From NCBI RefSeq assembly GCF_002243045.1, contig NZ_MBKP01000033.1, forward strand, positions 1-64,000: a stretch of DNA of 64,000 nucleotides. Direction: 5' to 3'. The notes under the pieces are model-generated. The model made no database searches. It saw only the letters and a program-made list of their open reading frames with translations, and was not told where the DNA came from. This DNA is from Methanolobus psychrotolerans (GTDB lineage: Archaea; Halobacteriota; Methanosarcinia; Methanosarcinales; Methanosarcinaceae). The translations under genes were made by a program, and so were the position numbers. This document shows positions 45,808-54,479 of the stretch, piece after piece; position 1 is the stretch's first letter; each line of letters starts with the position of its first letter.

Positions 45808-47100
45808 TCATAGTATTTTGTCTTTGGTATTCTTCAGAAAATCAGCTATTGAACCTAGGATATCATACAGGAATTGCAATTTTCCATGATCTTCCTCTTC
45901 ACCAGCTACACTTTGCCCGGTTTGAACAGCATCATCCTGATATGCCTCGTATTCTTCATCATAAGAATAGTCATCAGAGTACACCTGATCATCATACGCA
46001 TCTTCAGTCATCACCTCATTAGGATCCTTTACATGAATTAATTTCTTTATAGAATATACCGTTCCTTCATACTCCTTCGAGTCGACAAATTTTGCCCGGG
46101 TTGCAGGAATGACAATGTCACCTGCTTTATCCATGCGTACTGAATAAGTTAACGAAAAGCTTTCGTCTGCACGAAGAACACGACTTTTACCAGTATCACC
46201 GGAAAGAAGAACAGCACCTACAGGAAGTTGGTCTGAGACCGTCACATAAGCTGCCCTGTCACCTTCATTTGCTATATTAAGGGTAATATTAACTTCATCA
46301 TGTAAATTGATACTGTCACTGGACATTGACTTGCTTAAATTTATAAACGGACCGTGAACTATAATATTAGAAGCGTTCAGTTCTTTTGAATAAGTTCTCC
46401 CCTCATGTTCGATCCTGATCAGCGTCCCATTAAACGCATATGTTCCTGGTCTTAAAGCCTTAAGTGAATAACTGACAGTCTTTGTTTCAAACGGTTCAAA
46501 TGACAAGTTCCACTTTATCTCTGAATCCGGGTCAAATACGAATTCCTGAGGAATAAACTCCTGTATACTGACAGATTCCAGGGGAATTCCTTTAAGGTTC
46601 TTAATTTCCAGCGTAAAATACGCCCTCTCATCAATATACACTTCATCACTGTTTTTTTTTTCAAATTCAAATGTTGCATCCATCCACTTTATTTTCACGG
46701 GAAGAGAACCTGTTGAATTAGAAAGAGCAACACTTATCACAGTATAAGGAGAAGGAATATCATTGCCAGTAACTATTTCAAGAGCTGTTATGTTGAGCCG
46801 GTCATCAAATGCAGTGTTATTGGAGATCTCTGTATTGTTAGCTAGTATCGCTCCCCATGAATCATGATAAATGCTTGTGATCGTAAGCATGACATAATCA
46901 TTTTCAGTATCTTTTGGCTTTGCCGGTGAAAAATCTGCTGCTTTGATAAAGTATCCGCTATGGTTTACCTCATCACCCCAGTAAAGAGTATACTCCTGTG
47001 CATCAAGCCATTCAATTTCATCTGACTGTGCATGTACAACACCACAGAAATTCATCAACAGCACAGCCAGCCCCATAAACAGGAGTATTTTCTGCTTCAT
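45808..47100 (-). CDS. Surface-layer-like secreted protein with acidic tail
   Basis: 430 residues from ATG 47100 (signal peptide KILLFMGLAVLLMNF, then AQS). The mature start EWLDAQEYTLYWGDEVNHSG shares the EW...LxWG motif with the proteins at 3855 and 47105. DUF11/CARDB-like Ig repeats follow, with HGPFINLSKS and NEGDRAAYVTVSDQLP. The C-terminus is acidic and Tyr-rich without a clear membrane anchor, so the protein may be retained through its partner. It starts four bases after the stop of the upstream paralogue, clearly one operon. Confidence 0.8.
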   Translation of the reverse strand: MKQKILLFMGLAVLLMNFCGVVHAQSDEIEWLDAQEYTLYWGDEVNHSGYFIKAADFSPAKPKDTENDYVMLTITSIYHDSWGAILANNTEISNNTAFDDRLNITALEIVTGNDIPSPYTVISVALSNSTGSLPVKIKWMDATFEFEKKNSDEVYIDERAYFTLEIKNLKGIPLESVSIQEFIPQEFVFDPDSEIKWNLSFEPFETKTVSYSLKALRPGTYAFNGTLIRIEHEGRTYSKELNASNIIVHGPFINLSKSMSSDSINLHDEVNITLNIANEGDRAAYVTVSDQLPVGAVLLSGDTGKSRVLRADESFSLTYSVRMDKAGDIVIPATRAKFVDSKEYEGTVYSIKKLIHVKDPNEVMTEDAYDDQVYSDDYSYDEEYEAYQDDAVQTGQSVAGEEEDHGKLQFLYDILGSIADFLKNTKDKIL

Positions 47101-47104
47101 GAAG

Positions 47105-48715
47105 TCATGACCTGTCTCTGCGTCGGGATATGAAGTAAACACCAAAAAGTGCCAGTATCATAAAACTTGCTTCAAATCCTGGCTGCACTCTGTCATCACT
47201 GACATCGCTTTCATAGACAGGACCACCACTTGAGCTAGTCTGTTGATTGGTAGCAGTACTGCCGGAACTGCTGGAAGATGTACTTGCAACCGGTTCTGCC
47301 GACGGGTCAACCACATTGATAATTGGTGCGTTTGATACCTTTTCACCCTTATATCCTTCAAAATCTATGAACGTGGCAGTTGTTTCAGGAAGTTTAAGTT
47401 CTCCAATTTCATCCACCCGGACCACATACGAATAGGAAAAAGATTTGCCTTTTGTAGCCACATCATGAAAACTCCTGTCACCGCTTACAAAAGTAACACT
47501 ATCGGATATGGTTTCACTGGTTATGACACTGGCGTCCCTGTTACCCTGATTCTTCACGGTGACTTTTACTGTTACATCGACACCAGGATTAACCGTTGTC
47601 GGACTTACCTCTTTGGTAAGGACAATATCAGGACCATTTATCACAATTTTGGATGTATCTGATGTGAACGTATACTTATTTCCATCCGGTGCAGTAAAGG
47701 TGGCAGTGGCTGCAGGAATAGTAAAAGTGCCGGTCTTTGTAGGTTTCAGAGTATACTCAAATATCTTTGCCTTTGTTTCCTTTGCATTGAAAGACAATGT
47801 AACTTCTTTAGTAATACTATCCTGAATTTCAAGATCGCTTGTAGTAGGATTGCTGACCTTTACCGAACTAACGTCATAGATGCCATTGTTCCATATGCTG
47901 ACAGAAACATGTGCCGTCTTATCCATATATATTTCATCAGTGACGGTCTTTGAAATAACAAGCTCTACAACAGGCTCTATTGTAAGGGTTTTTGTTTTAG
48001 TGTCTTCGTATATGTCACCATTGATGTCTTCTGATCTTGTTGTGACTGTTATGTCTACTTTTGTCTTTTCCCAATAATGTGGTATCTTCAGTTTTACCTT
48101 TATAGGGTCAAGTACTTCATCCTCTTCTATGGAAGTAAAATGATGCTTCAGCTTACCATCAGCAAGCTCCATGCCATCAACATCTATCACTACATCCATA
48201 TCATAGGCCTGAGCATCGCCTTCATTATCAATATCAATGGTTGCAGTTATATATTGAGGAGAAAGAGTCCGTGGATCATATGTATCTTTGTCTGTCCCGA
48301 TCACAATACCCATCTCAGGTATGCCTCTTTCATAAACTTCCACAGCAGCAGTGGGATTTATCATGTTACCTGACCAATTATCGATATTGAGAGTTACAGT
48401 TGTCACAAAGATACGCAAATCCTCCCCTTTATCAGTATCGCGGAATTCAAAACCTTCACCAGACCGTGCAGGGGATTTCTTCATCAGCTGTCCTTCACGG
48501 TAGACGCCTATACTCACAAAGCCATCCGTATTGAAGTCTTCCACTTTTATCGTATAATCGCCTGATTTTAGTGTGTCTCCCCATTTAAGAGTTCCTTTTG
48601 CATCTGCACCGTCACTCCATTCAATGTCATCAAGTGTGTATGCCATTACAGGAGAACTAAACAAAATTAAAACAATAAAGAATGAAAAGAAAAGATTTTT
48701 CGTGATCATAGACAT
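47105..48715 (-). CDS. Surface-layer-like protein with PGF-CTERM anchor
   Basis: 536 residues with a signal peptide (about 6-26). Mature start EWSDGADAKGTLKWGDTLKSG resembles the other two paralogues. Two or three DUF11/CARDB-type Ig repeats (DNEGDAQAYDMDV, VKNQGNRDASVITSETI), then a Ser/Thr linker and C-terminal VQPGFEASFMILALFGVYF followed by RRR: the PGF-CTERM signal processed by archaeosortase and joined to lipid. This indicates a cell-surface protein bound at the membrane. A second ATG at 48709 is also possible. First gene of the two-gene operon. Confidence 0.86.
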   Translation of the reverse strand: MSMITKNLFFSFFIVLILFSSPVMAYTLDDIEWSDGADAKGTLKWGDTLKSGDYTIKVEDFNTDGFVSIGVYREGQLMKKSPARSGEGFEFRDTDKGEDLRIFVTTVTLNIDNWSGNMINPTAAVEVYERGIPEMGIVIGTDKDTYDPRTLSPQYITATIDIDNEGDAQAYDMDVVIDVDGMELADGKLKHHFTSIEEDEVLDPIKVKLKIPHYWEKTKVDITVTTRSEDINGDIYEDTKTKTLTIEPVVELVISKTVTDEIYMDKTAHVSVSIWNNGIYDVSSVKVSNPTTSDLEIQDSITKEVTLSFNAKETKAKIFEYTLKPTKTGTFTIPAATATFTAPDGNKYTFTSDTSKIVINGPDIVLTKEVSPTTVNPGVDVTVKVTVKNQGNRDASVITSETISDSVTFVSGDRSFHDVATKGKSFSYSYVVRVDEIGELKLPETTATFIDFEGYKGEKVSNAPIINVVDPSAEPVASTSSSSSGSTATNQQTSSSGGPVYESDVSDDRVQPGFEASFMILALFGVYFISRRRDRS

Positions 48716-48745
48716 CCCAGATATTTATTTATACATCGTAACCGG

Positions 48746-49249
48746 TCAACTTCTTGGATAAAGTGACTTAAATCCTTGTATTTGAGAAGGCCTGTCAATT
48801 ACCTTGGTTCTTGAAGTTGATTCTGGAAGATTCATTAACGAAGGCTGCTGTATCATACCAACAGTACGGTCATCCATCATGATTGAACTCCTGTAACCAG
48901 ATTCAATGAGTCTCTCTTCCTGCACAAATAAAAAAGGATCATAAGCAACTTTTGAGTCATTACGCTGTTTTTCACTCTCTTTTTTAGAGAGACCTGCGTG
49001 CATATCTCTCTCTTTGGATTTTATGCCTTCTTCTTTGCCTTTGGTATATTTTTCTTTGACTAACTTATCAAATCCAGCCTCTTTGGCAAGGTCCTCAAGC
49101 ATGGAATATCGTTCACTTACCCAACCCAGCTCCGAGTGTTTATGGTACCCTACTTCAAATCCAAGATCATATGCATTTTTCGAGAGCTCTGTAACCTCAG
49201 AGTCAGTGAGTTGTGTTTTTTCTTCCTTTTTCGTGAAAAATCGTACCAT
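48746..49249 (-). CDS. Uncharacterised protein paired with KaiC-like ATPase
   Basis: 167 residues, soluble and highly charged, with helical N-terminal half (LTDSEVTELSKNAYDLGFEVGY) and an extended C-terminus (SSIMMDDRTVGMIQQPSLM). No enzyme motif. It starts 12 nt after the KaiC-like ATPase gene on the same strand, so they are almost certainly co-transcribed. No family recognised beyond occurrence as a partner of such ATPases. Confidence 0.7.
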   Translation of the reverse strand: MVRFFTKKEEKTQLTDSEVTELSKNAYDLGFEVGYHKHSELGWVSERYSMLEDLAKEAGFDKLVKEKYTKGKEEGIKSKERDMHAGLSKKESEKQRNDSKVAYDPFLFVQEERLIESGYRSSIMMDDRTVGMIQQPSLMNLPESTSRTKVIDRPSQIQGFKSLYPRS

Positions 49250-49261
49250 GCAGTAACACCA

Positions 49262-50005
49262 TCATTCAAGAAAACCACTAACAACAAGCCCCTTATCACT
49301 GAAATTCACTGTACGCATATTACAATCATGCTTAGTGCCTCTCATTTTAATAATCTGCAATGCACGGGTCATTGTTTTATCATAAAGGAAGTTATGCATG
49401 AAAACTACCCCGTGAGCTGCAAACTGTTCTGTGGAGTAAGCGCTTGGCTCTGTCATTTCAGATATGAGTATAGTGGTACAGCCAAGCTTCTTAAGATTCC
49501 TTATAAAGCGGCTCATTTCTTTCTCCTGAAGAGACACGTCCCTGCTGGTGAACCTTATAGCAGATACAGAGTCTATTACAAGCCTTTTTACATCATACTC
49601 TGCCACATAGGCTGCAATCTCCCTGAATACCATCGCAGGAGACGGAGCTTCGTGTTCTGCTGAAGATGCTGAGACTTCGTAGTCAGGAGTGATATAATCA
49701 CTCATTTCATCCATGTACCCATATTCCATTCGCGGACCAAGGTCTGCAAAAAGCAATTTCTTCATCTTGATGAGAGTGAGCACGCTTATTGAGTAGTTTG
49801 ACATATCATCAATGATATTTTGCGGACTTTCAAGTAAGGTTACATAAAGTCCTACTTCCCCAAGAGCTGCGCCATGTGCCAGATACTGCACGCAAAAAGT
49901 CGTTTTGCCACTGCCCGGTGGACCACTTACCAGGTAAACACGTTCTGCGAGCAATCCGCCCTGTACCAGTTCGTCAAAACCCTCTATGCCTGTCTTTATC
50001 CTCAT
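49262..50005 (-). CDS. KaiC-like RecA-superfamily ATPase
   Basis: 247 residues, a single KaiC/RadA-like domain. Walker A GPPGSGKTT at residues 28-36, catalytic Glu in LLES, and Walker B VKRLVIDSVSAIRFT (about 139-153). The start GIEGFDELVQGGL is the usual KaiC domain opening. Archaeal single-domain KaiC-like proteins act in motility, signalling or transcription control; the specific target is unknown. Followed by a small partner gene. Confidence 0.88.
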   Translation of the reverse strand: MRIKTGIEGFDELVQGGLLAERVYLVSGPPGSGKTTFCVQYLAHGAALGEVGLYVTLLESPQNIIDDMSNYSISVLTLIKMKKLLFADLGPRMEYGYMDEMSDYITPDYEVSASSAEHEAPSPAMVFREIAAYVAEYDVKRLVIDSVSAIRFTSRDVSLQEKEMSRFIRNLKKLGCTTILISEMTEPSAYSTEQFAAHGVVFMHNFLYDKTMTRALQIIKMRGTKHDCNMRTVNFSDKGLVVSGFLE

Positions 50006-50193
50006 GGACTATCCTCGAATATTTAATAGTACAAAATATAATAAAATAATTATTTATAATTATACGGTGCATCTATTTGAATGCTTCGATTGTATTCACA
50101 GTTATAAAATAATAGTGAACATATAATTATGTAATTGATATTCATAGACATGCTTCCGACAAGTTAAAATCAGTTTAAAATTATTCCTTTTTT

Positions 50194-50934
50194 ATGCAAC
50201 TAAAAGACATTATCCCCATCCTTGAACAAATAGCACCCCCGGAACTTGCCGAGGATTTTGATATCGGCAGGATAGGTCTCACACTTGACCTGCAAAATGA
50301 GGTTCATAAGATAGCTGTTGCTCTTGACCCCACCGAATATGTGCTTAACAGAGCCGCAATGATAGATGCGGACCTTCTAATAACACATCACACCTTGATA
50401 TTCCATCCAATTAATTGCATCGGCCGGGAACTGGCATACAACCTTAAGACAGCACTGGATAATGGAATATCATTATACTCCATGCACACTAATTTTGATA
50501 AGGCCAAAGGAGGTATTAACGATGCTCTTGCAAAGAGACTCGGATTATCAGACATACAGCAAACTCCCATTGGCAGGATCGGAAAAATAACTCCGTGTTC
50601 AACAGAGACTTTTGTCAACCATGTTTCAAAGAGTCTGAACACACATGTACAATATGCAGGCAAAAAAGAGGAGATACGAAAAGTAATGGTGTTCGGTGGT
50701 AGTGGTTTCAGGTCAGAATACATCGAAGCAGCAAGAGTATACGGAGCAGATGCCTATGTATCATCAGAAATGAAGCATGATATAATACGTTCCTTCAGCG
50801 ATATGCTACTTGTGGATGCTACACACTATGCCACCGAAAATCCAGGTATGCAGGACCTCTGCCCGGTACTTGCTGAAAAATTAAAACTTGATGTGGAATT
50901 CATAGACCATGATCCGCTTATAAGAATGATATGA
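50194..50934 (+). CDS. Nif3-like dinuclear metal centre protein
   Basis: 246 residues; NIF3/YbgI family. Metal-binding His/Glu/Asp residues include DLLITHHTLIF, SMHTNFDKAKGG and DATHYATENPG. Often called a GTP cyclohydrolase I type 2 homologue; its true activity is not settled. It begins very close to a TATA-like region and may be leaderless. It overlaps the downstream small gene by ATGA. Confidence 0.92.
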   Translation: MQLKDIIPILEQIAPPELAEDFDIGRIGLTLDLQNEVHKIAVALDPTEYVLNRAAMIDADLLITHHTLIFHPINCIGRELAYNLKTALDNGISLYSMHTNFDKAKGGINDALAKRLGLSDIQQTPIGRIGKITPCSTETFVNHVSKSLNTHVQYAGKKEEIRKVMVFGGSGFRSEYIEAARVYGADAYVSSEMKHDIIRSFSDMLLVDATHYATENPGMQDLCPVLAEKLKLDVEFIDHDPLIRMI

Positions 50935-51116
50935 CAGCATGTGATCACATGGCAGCAGAAGATGAAAAAGGTGAAGAACTCCTCAATGAAGAAGATCTCG
51001 AAGAGTTATTTGAGAAGAACCTGAAGAAAAAAGAGGAACCAAAACACCGTGGATACGGTGACTATGAAAGAAAAAGAATATACAGAGGACCTTCTGTAAA
51101 AAGGGACCCTGAATAA
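50931..51116 (+). CDS. Small acidic-basic protein coupled to Nif3 gene
   Basis: 61 residues: acidic N-terminal half (EDEKGEELLNEEDLEELFEK) and a basic C-terminal half ending PSVKRDPE with no hydrophobic segment. The ATG overlaps the Nif3 stop (ATGA), the main evidence that it is translated. No family recognised. Convergent with the Trm56 gene, ending eight bases before it. Confidence 0.7.
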   Translation: MTACDHMAAEDEKGEELLNEEDLEELFEKNLKKKEEPKHRGYGDYERKRIYRGPSVKRDPE

Positions 51117-51124
51117 GAGATCCC

Positions 51125-51661
51125 TTATTGCCTATTGTCAATAACCTTCTTACCGCATTTCTCAGGAACTATTGTCAATTCCCCGCCTGTAAATTTATTT
51201 ATAAGAGGGTCGCTTTCGGCTATGCGGTCCATGGTGATCGCCACAGCAGCGACTTCTGAATGAGGCTGGTTACCAACTGCAACATTCCAGTCAGCCATCT
51301 CATATATTTCAAAAGGTACTTTTTCAGCACCTACAACGATCATGAGCTTATCGCATTGACGAATCTCAGGAACTGCATCCGGCAGGTTTATCCCGTACAT
51401 GGACAGATGGCAGACTTTGCCGCCATCTTCCTTCCATCTCCTGATCTCTGCTTTCCAGCTGACATTATTCTTAACGTAGAAATCTCCTCCCCATCTTGTT
51501 GCAACATCGGCTATGTTGTCGGCAAGTTTCTGGTCCTCAGATGCCAGAAGCATTCCCTCGGCACCAAAGGCTCTTGCTGCCAACCCTACGTGTGTGGTTA
51601 TTCTTTTATCTCTCTGGGGACGGTGACCAAGCCTTAGTATGACTATCTTTTTTGTTGGCAT
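51125..51661 (-). CDS. trm56: tRNA (cytidine-56-2'-O)-methyltransferase
   Basis: 178-residue SPOUT methyltransferase that modifies C56 in the T loop of archaeal tRNAs. Start ILRLGHRPQRDKRITTHVGL is the family signature; the C-terminal knot region carries VGAEKVPFEIYEMADWNVAVG and NQPHSEVAAVAI. Length is normal. It follows AMP phosphorylase by five bases, indicating co-transcription, and converges with the small coupled gene. Confidence 0.94.
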   Translation of the reverse strand: MPTKKIVILRLGHRPQRDKRITTHVGLAARAFGAEGMLLASEDQKLADNIADVATRWGGDFYVKNNVSWKAEIRRWKEDGGKVCHLSMYGINLPDAVPEIRQCDKLMIVVGAEKVPFEIYEMADWNVAVGNQPHSEVAAVAITMDRIAESDPLINKFTGGELTIVPEKCGKKVIDNRQ

Positions 51662-51666
51662 GGCGA

Positions 51667-53187
51667 TCAGACTTCGGTGATATCTGCTACTTTCTCCAGA
51701 AGCATGCCTTCCACAACTATCGGAAGGAACTCTCTTGCACTCTTGATAGCATCTTTCAGTTTTTCCTCTTTCTCGGCATATATTGTAAGAACGGGCTGGC
51801 CTTCCTCCACTGCTTCCCCGCGCTTTTTGTGGATCATGACACCTGCACCTTTGTCGTTTGGTGCACCGGCAAGCCTTGCTATCTGGACAATACGCTTGTT
51901 GTAGAATTCAAGGATGTAACCGTTTGTAGGGGCTTTTAGATCTGCCGTGAATTTACCGACCGGAATATCCTTATGGGTCACATTAGGATTGCCACCTTGT
52001 ATCTCAATTATCTCTTTCATTTTTGCCAGAGCCTTTCCATTTTTCAGTGTTTCAAGCGCCAGCTCACGTCCATGTCCTTTGGCAGCGACACCTCCCATTT
52101 CAAGAAGCATACCTGCAAGGACAACACTTTTTTCAATAAGACTGTTAGGACCTTCCATTGTTTCAAGGACCTTGAGGGCTTCGATAACTTCAAGGGCCGG
52201 ACCGACGGTTCTTCCTACAGGCGATGCACCGTAGGTGAGTGCGCAATCCACATCCATGCCCAGACGCTCACCGAGGCTGATAAGGTCCCTTGCAAGCTTT
52301 CTTCCGGCCTTTATGTCAGGTATCTTCGTACCTGAACCGGTCGGAATATCTATGACTACTTTCTGGGCACCGACAGCGCCTTTTTTCGCCATGATGGAAG
52401 CCAGCAGCTGGCAGTGCGGATCAATGGAAAGCGGGTATTCGATCTTAATAAGCTTGTCATCTGCAGGTGCAATGTTTGTAGCACCTCCCCATACAATGAC
52501 ACCACCAACCTTTTCTGTCATTTCTTTTATCTGCTGGGCAGTGAACTCAACCGGAGCCAATATCTCCATAAGATCTGCTGTGCCACCTGCACCGGTTATA
52601 GCACGGGAACTGGTCTTTGGTATCAACAAACCATTTGCTGCAACGATAGGAACAATAAGAAGAGATATCTTATTTCCAGGAACACCGCCTATGGAGTGCT
52701 TGTCCATTATAGGAGAAGTGCTGAACTCTATACGCTCGCCTGTGTCTATCATTGCTTTTGTGAGCCATTCTGTCTCATCCTCACTCAGGTCCTTGATGTA
52801 AGTCGCGGTAAGGAAGGCAGCTAGCTCGATATCATCAAGGTTCTCCTCAACGATGTCCTTTACAAGCTCATTGATCTCATCCCTTTCAAGCTTACGGCCA
52901 TCCATCACTTTCCTGATGATCCGGGTTGATTTTGGTTTTTCTGCAGGCTCGACTTCCACTATTTCAGTCCATTCCTTCTGTAGCTGTTCCTGCACCTCAT
53001 GATACAGCCCTATCATTCCCGGAGCTATCATATCCTCTGTGAAATCAACAATTGCCGTAAGAACTGTGTGATTCTTGACCCGTACCCTGTCCCCCTCATT
53101 AACTCCCATTTCTTTGGCATCGATAGTATTCAATACCACTTTGTATTTGCCGACTTTGATATCAATAGGCTGTACTTTTAACTTCAT
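51667..53187 (-). CDS. deoA: AMP phosphorylase (archaeal thymidine phosphorylase family)
   Basis: 506 residues. Converts nucleoside monophosphates and phosphate to base and ribose-1,5-bisphosphate in the AMP/RuBisCO III pathway of archaea. N-terminal extra domain of about 80 residues separates it from bacterial DeoA; core motifs DKHSIGGVPGNK, SRAITGAGGTADLME and DIPTGSGTKIPD are intact. RuBisCO and E2b2 genes are not in the window. First gene of the operon with trm56. Confidence 0.94.
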   Translation of the reverse strand: MKLKVQPIDIKVGKYKVVLNTIDAKEMGVNEGDRVRVKNHTVLTAIVDFTEDMIAPGMIGLYHEVQEQLQKEWTEIVEVEPAEKPKSTRIIRKVMDGRKLERDEINELVKDIVEENLDDIELAAFLTATYIKDLSEDETEWLTKAMIDTGERIEFSTSPIMDKHSIGGVPGNKISLLIVPIVAANGLLIPKTSSRAITGAGGTADLMEILAPVEFTAQQIKEMTEKVGGVIVWGGATNIAPADDKLIKIEYPLSIDPHCQLLASIMAKKGAVGAQKVVIDIPTGSGTKIPDIKAGRKLARDLISLGERLGMDVDCALTYGASPVGRTVGPALEVIEALKVLETMEGPNSLIEKSVVLAGMLLEMGGVAAKGHGRELALETLKNGKALAKMKEIIEIQGGNPNVTHKDIPVGKFTADLKAPTNGYILEFYNKRIVQIARLAGAPNDKGAGVMIHKKRGEAVEEGQPVLTIYAEKEEKLKDAIKSAREFLPIVVEGMLLEKVADITEV

Positions 53188-53359
53188 TGTTTCACCTTTA
53201 TATTTACACTGAAAAATGCCTCAAGGAATAAATAGGTTTATGGCTCAGCAACCAAAGGGTTAAGTGAACACTAGTATATTTTAATAAAATTACCGAAATG
53301 GACATGGATTTTAAGCCTAACCCGAATATAGGACTATCTCGAACATCCATAGAGAATGA

Positions 53360-53638
53360 TTACGTAGTCCAGTATTTCCTCAAAAATGACGGTTGTAGAA
53401 TGAGATCCAATGAATCATAAATCTTTTCAAGATCACTCAACAAGTCATTCACCAATATATCAAGACAATCAAGTGTTGTTTCTATTCTTTTGTGGCGTAG
53501 ATATTTTGAAACTGATAATATTGGATATCCCGCGTCTAAAAGATGCTGTTCCCGACTTCGCCGAAATGTGTGAGTGCCTATTCTCTTCTCAATACCTGCC
53601 TTAGAGCATAATAAAAGATGGCCTTTTTTGACGACCAT
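53360..53638 (-). pseudogene. Tyrosine recombinase (integrase) C-terminal remnant
   Basis: 92 residues corresponding to the C-terminal catalytic part of XerD-like integrases (GIEKRIGTHTFRRSREQHLL, VSKYLRHKRIETTLDCLD). The expected HxxR is altered (FRRSREQHLL instead of RHSR) and the RxxHxS and tyrosine nucleophile region is degraded: the Y of TTLDY reads C. The N-terminal and core-binding domains are missing because the frame meets the decayed gene on the opposite strand. This marks an old integration boundary of the accessory island. Confidence 0.7.
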
Positions 53639-54192
53639 ATCGAGATAGAGAAACCTGGCATTCTGCTGCCGGGCTTGACGGTAGAGGATATGCTGGAAGG
53701 TGCGCCTCCAAGATACGCAACCATGTGATTGCCCGTGTGTTCAGGGAGCTGGACCTGATAGAACAATGGGGCAGCGGTGTTCGCCGCATGTTCAAGGAAG
53801 CGGAGGCGTTAGGGCTTCCCAGGCCGGAGATAATTGAAACCGGCATGAGGGTGAGATTCACTGTCTACCTGGCAAGATCCATAGAATTACCAACAGAAAG
53901 ATATGTAGCCAAAGAAGAAACCGGCGCCCAGTCACCGACCCAGTCAGACAATCCTATTCTAAAATTGTTGCTATCACTCCAGGATGGAGAAAAGTCTTCT
54001 GGAGAACTCCGCAGTATTTTGAATATCAAGCATCGCCCTACCTTCATGGATAACTATCTCCACCCAGCTCTTGGTGAAGAATTCATTGAGATGACAATCC
54101 CGGAAAAACCAAGCAGTAGATTGCAGAAATACCGCCTGACGCCTAATGGCCGTGCATTCTTAACGCAGGCAAAGAAGGATGAAAAAGAATGA
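53618..54192 (+). pseudogene. Decayed ATP-binding transcriptional regulator (AlbA_2/HATPase type)
   Basis: From 53618 the plus strand reads MAFFDDHIEIEKPGILLPGL, then VEDMLEG, and then hits a stop near 53727; a different frame continues with NHVIARVFRELDLIEQWGSG, then VRRMFKEAEALGL and onward to 54192. Both pieces fit one protein (HATPase_c_4 region and helix-turn-helix C-terminus), so a frameshift near 53700-53712 broke it. The N-terminal AlbA_2 domain is also missing. The C-terminal half (LLLSLQDGEKSSGELRSIL) is a winged helix. It faces the integrase remnant. Confidence 0.7.
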
Positions 54193-54479
54193 ACGGATTG
54201 TACTTCTTTTCTGAAGATACTCGCAAAACCACATCCTGTTCCTGCCACATGATCGGCTCCCTACTGGTGCCCTCGCCGTAAAAGGGAACTCAGCGCCTTA
54301 ATGTAAGGGATATACCATGTGTGGCAGAACCACTGTAATGAGTGGCTTTGCTGTATGCATCTGATTGGAAAAATTTAACAAATAAAATGGTATCTGATAC
54401 TGGATGCACGGGTCAAGGAGTAGGAAAAGCTCCCTGAATTAATTACGATCAAGAATTTGGCCAATCAATTCTTCCTGTA

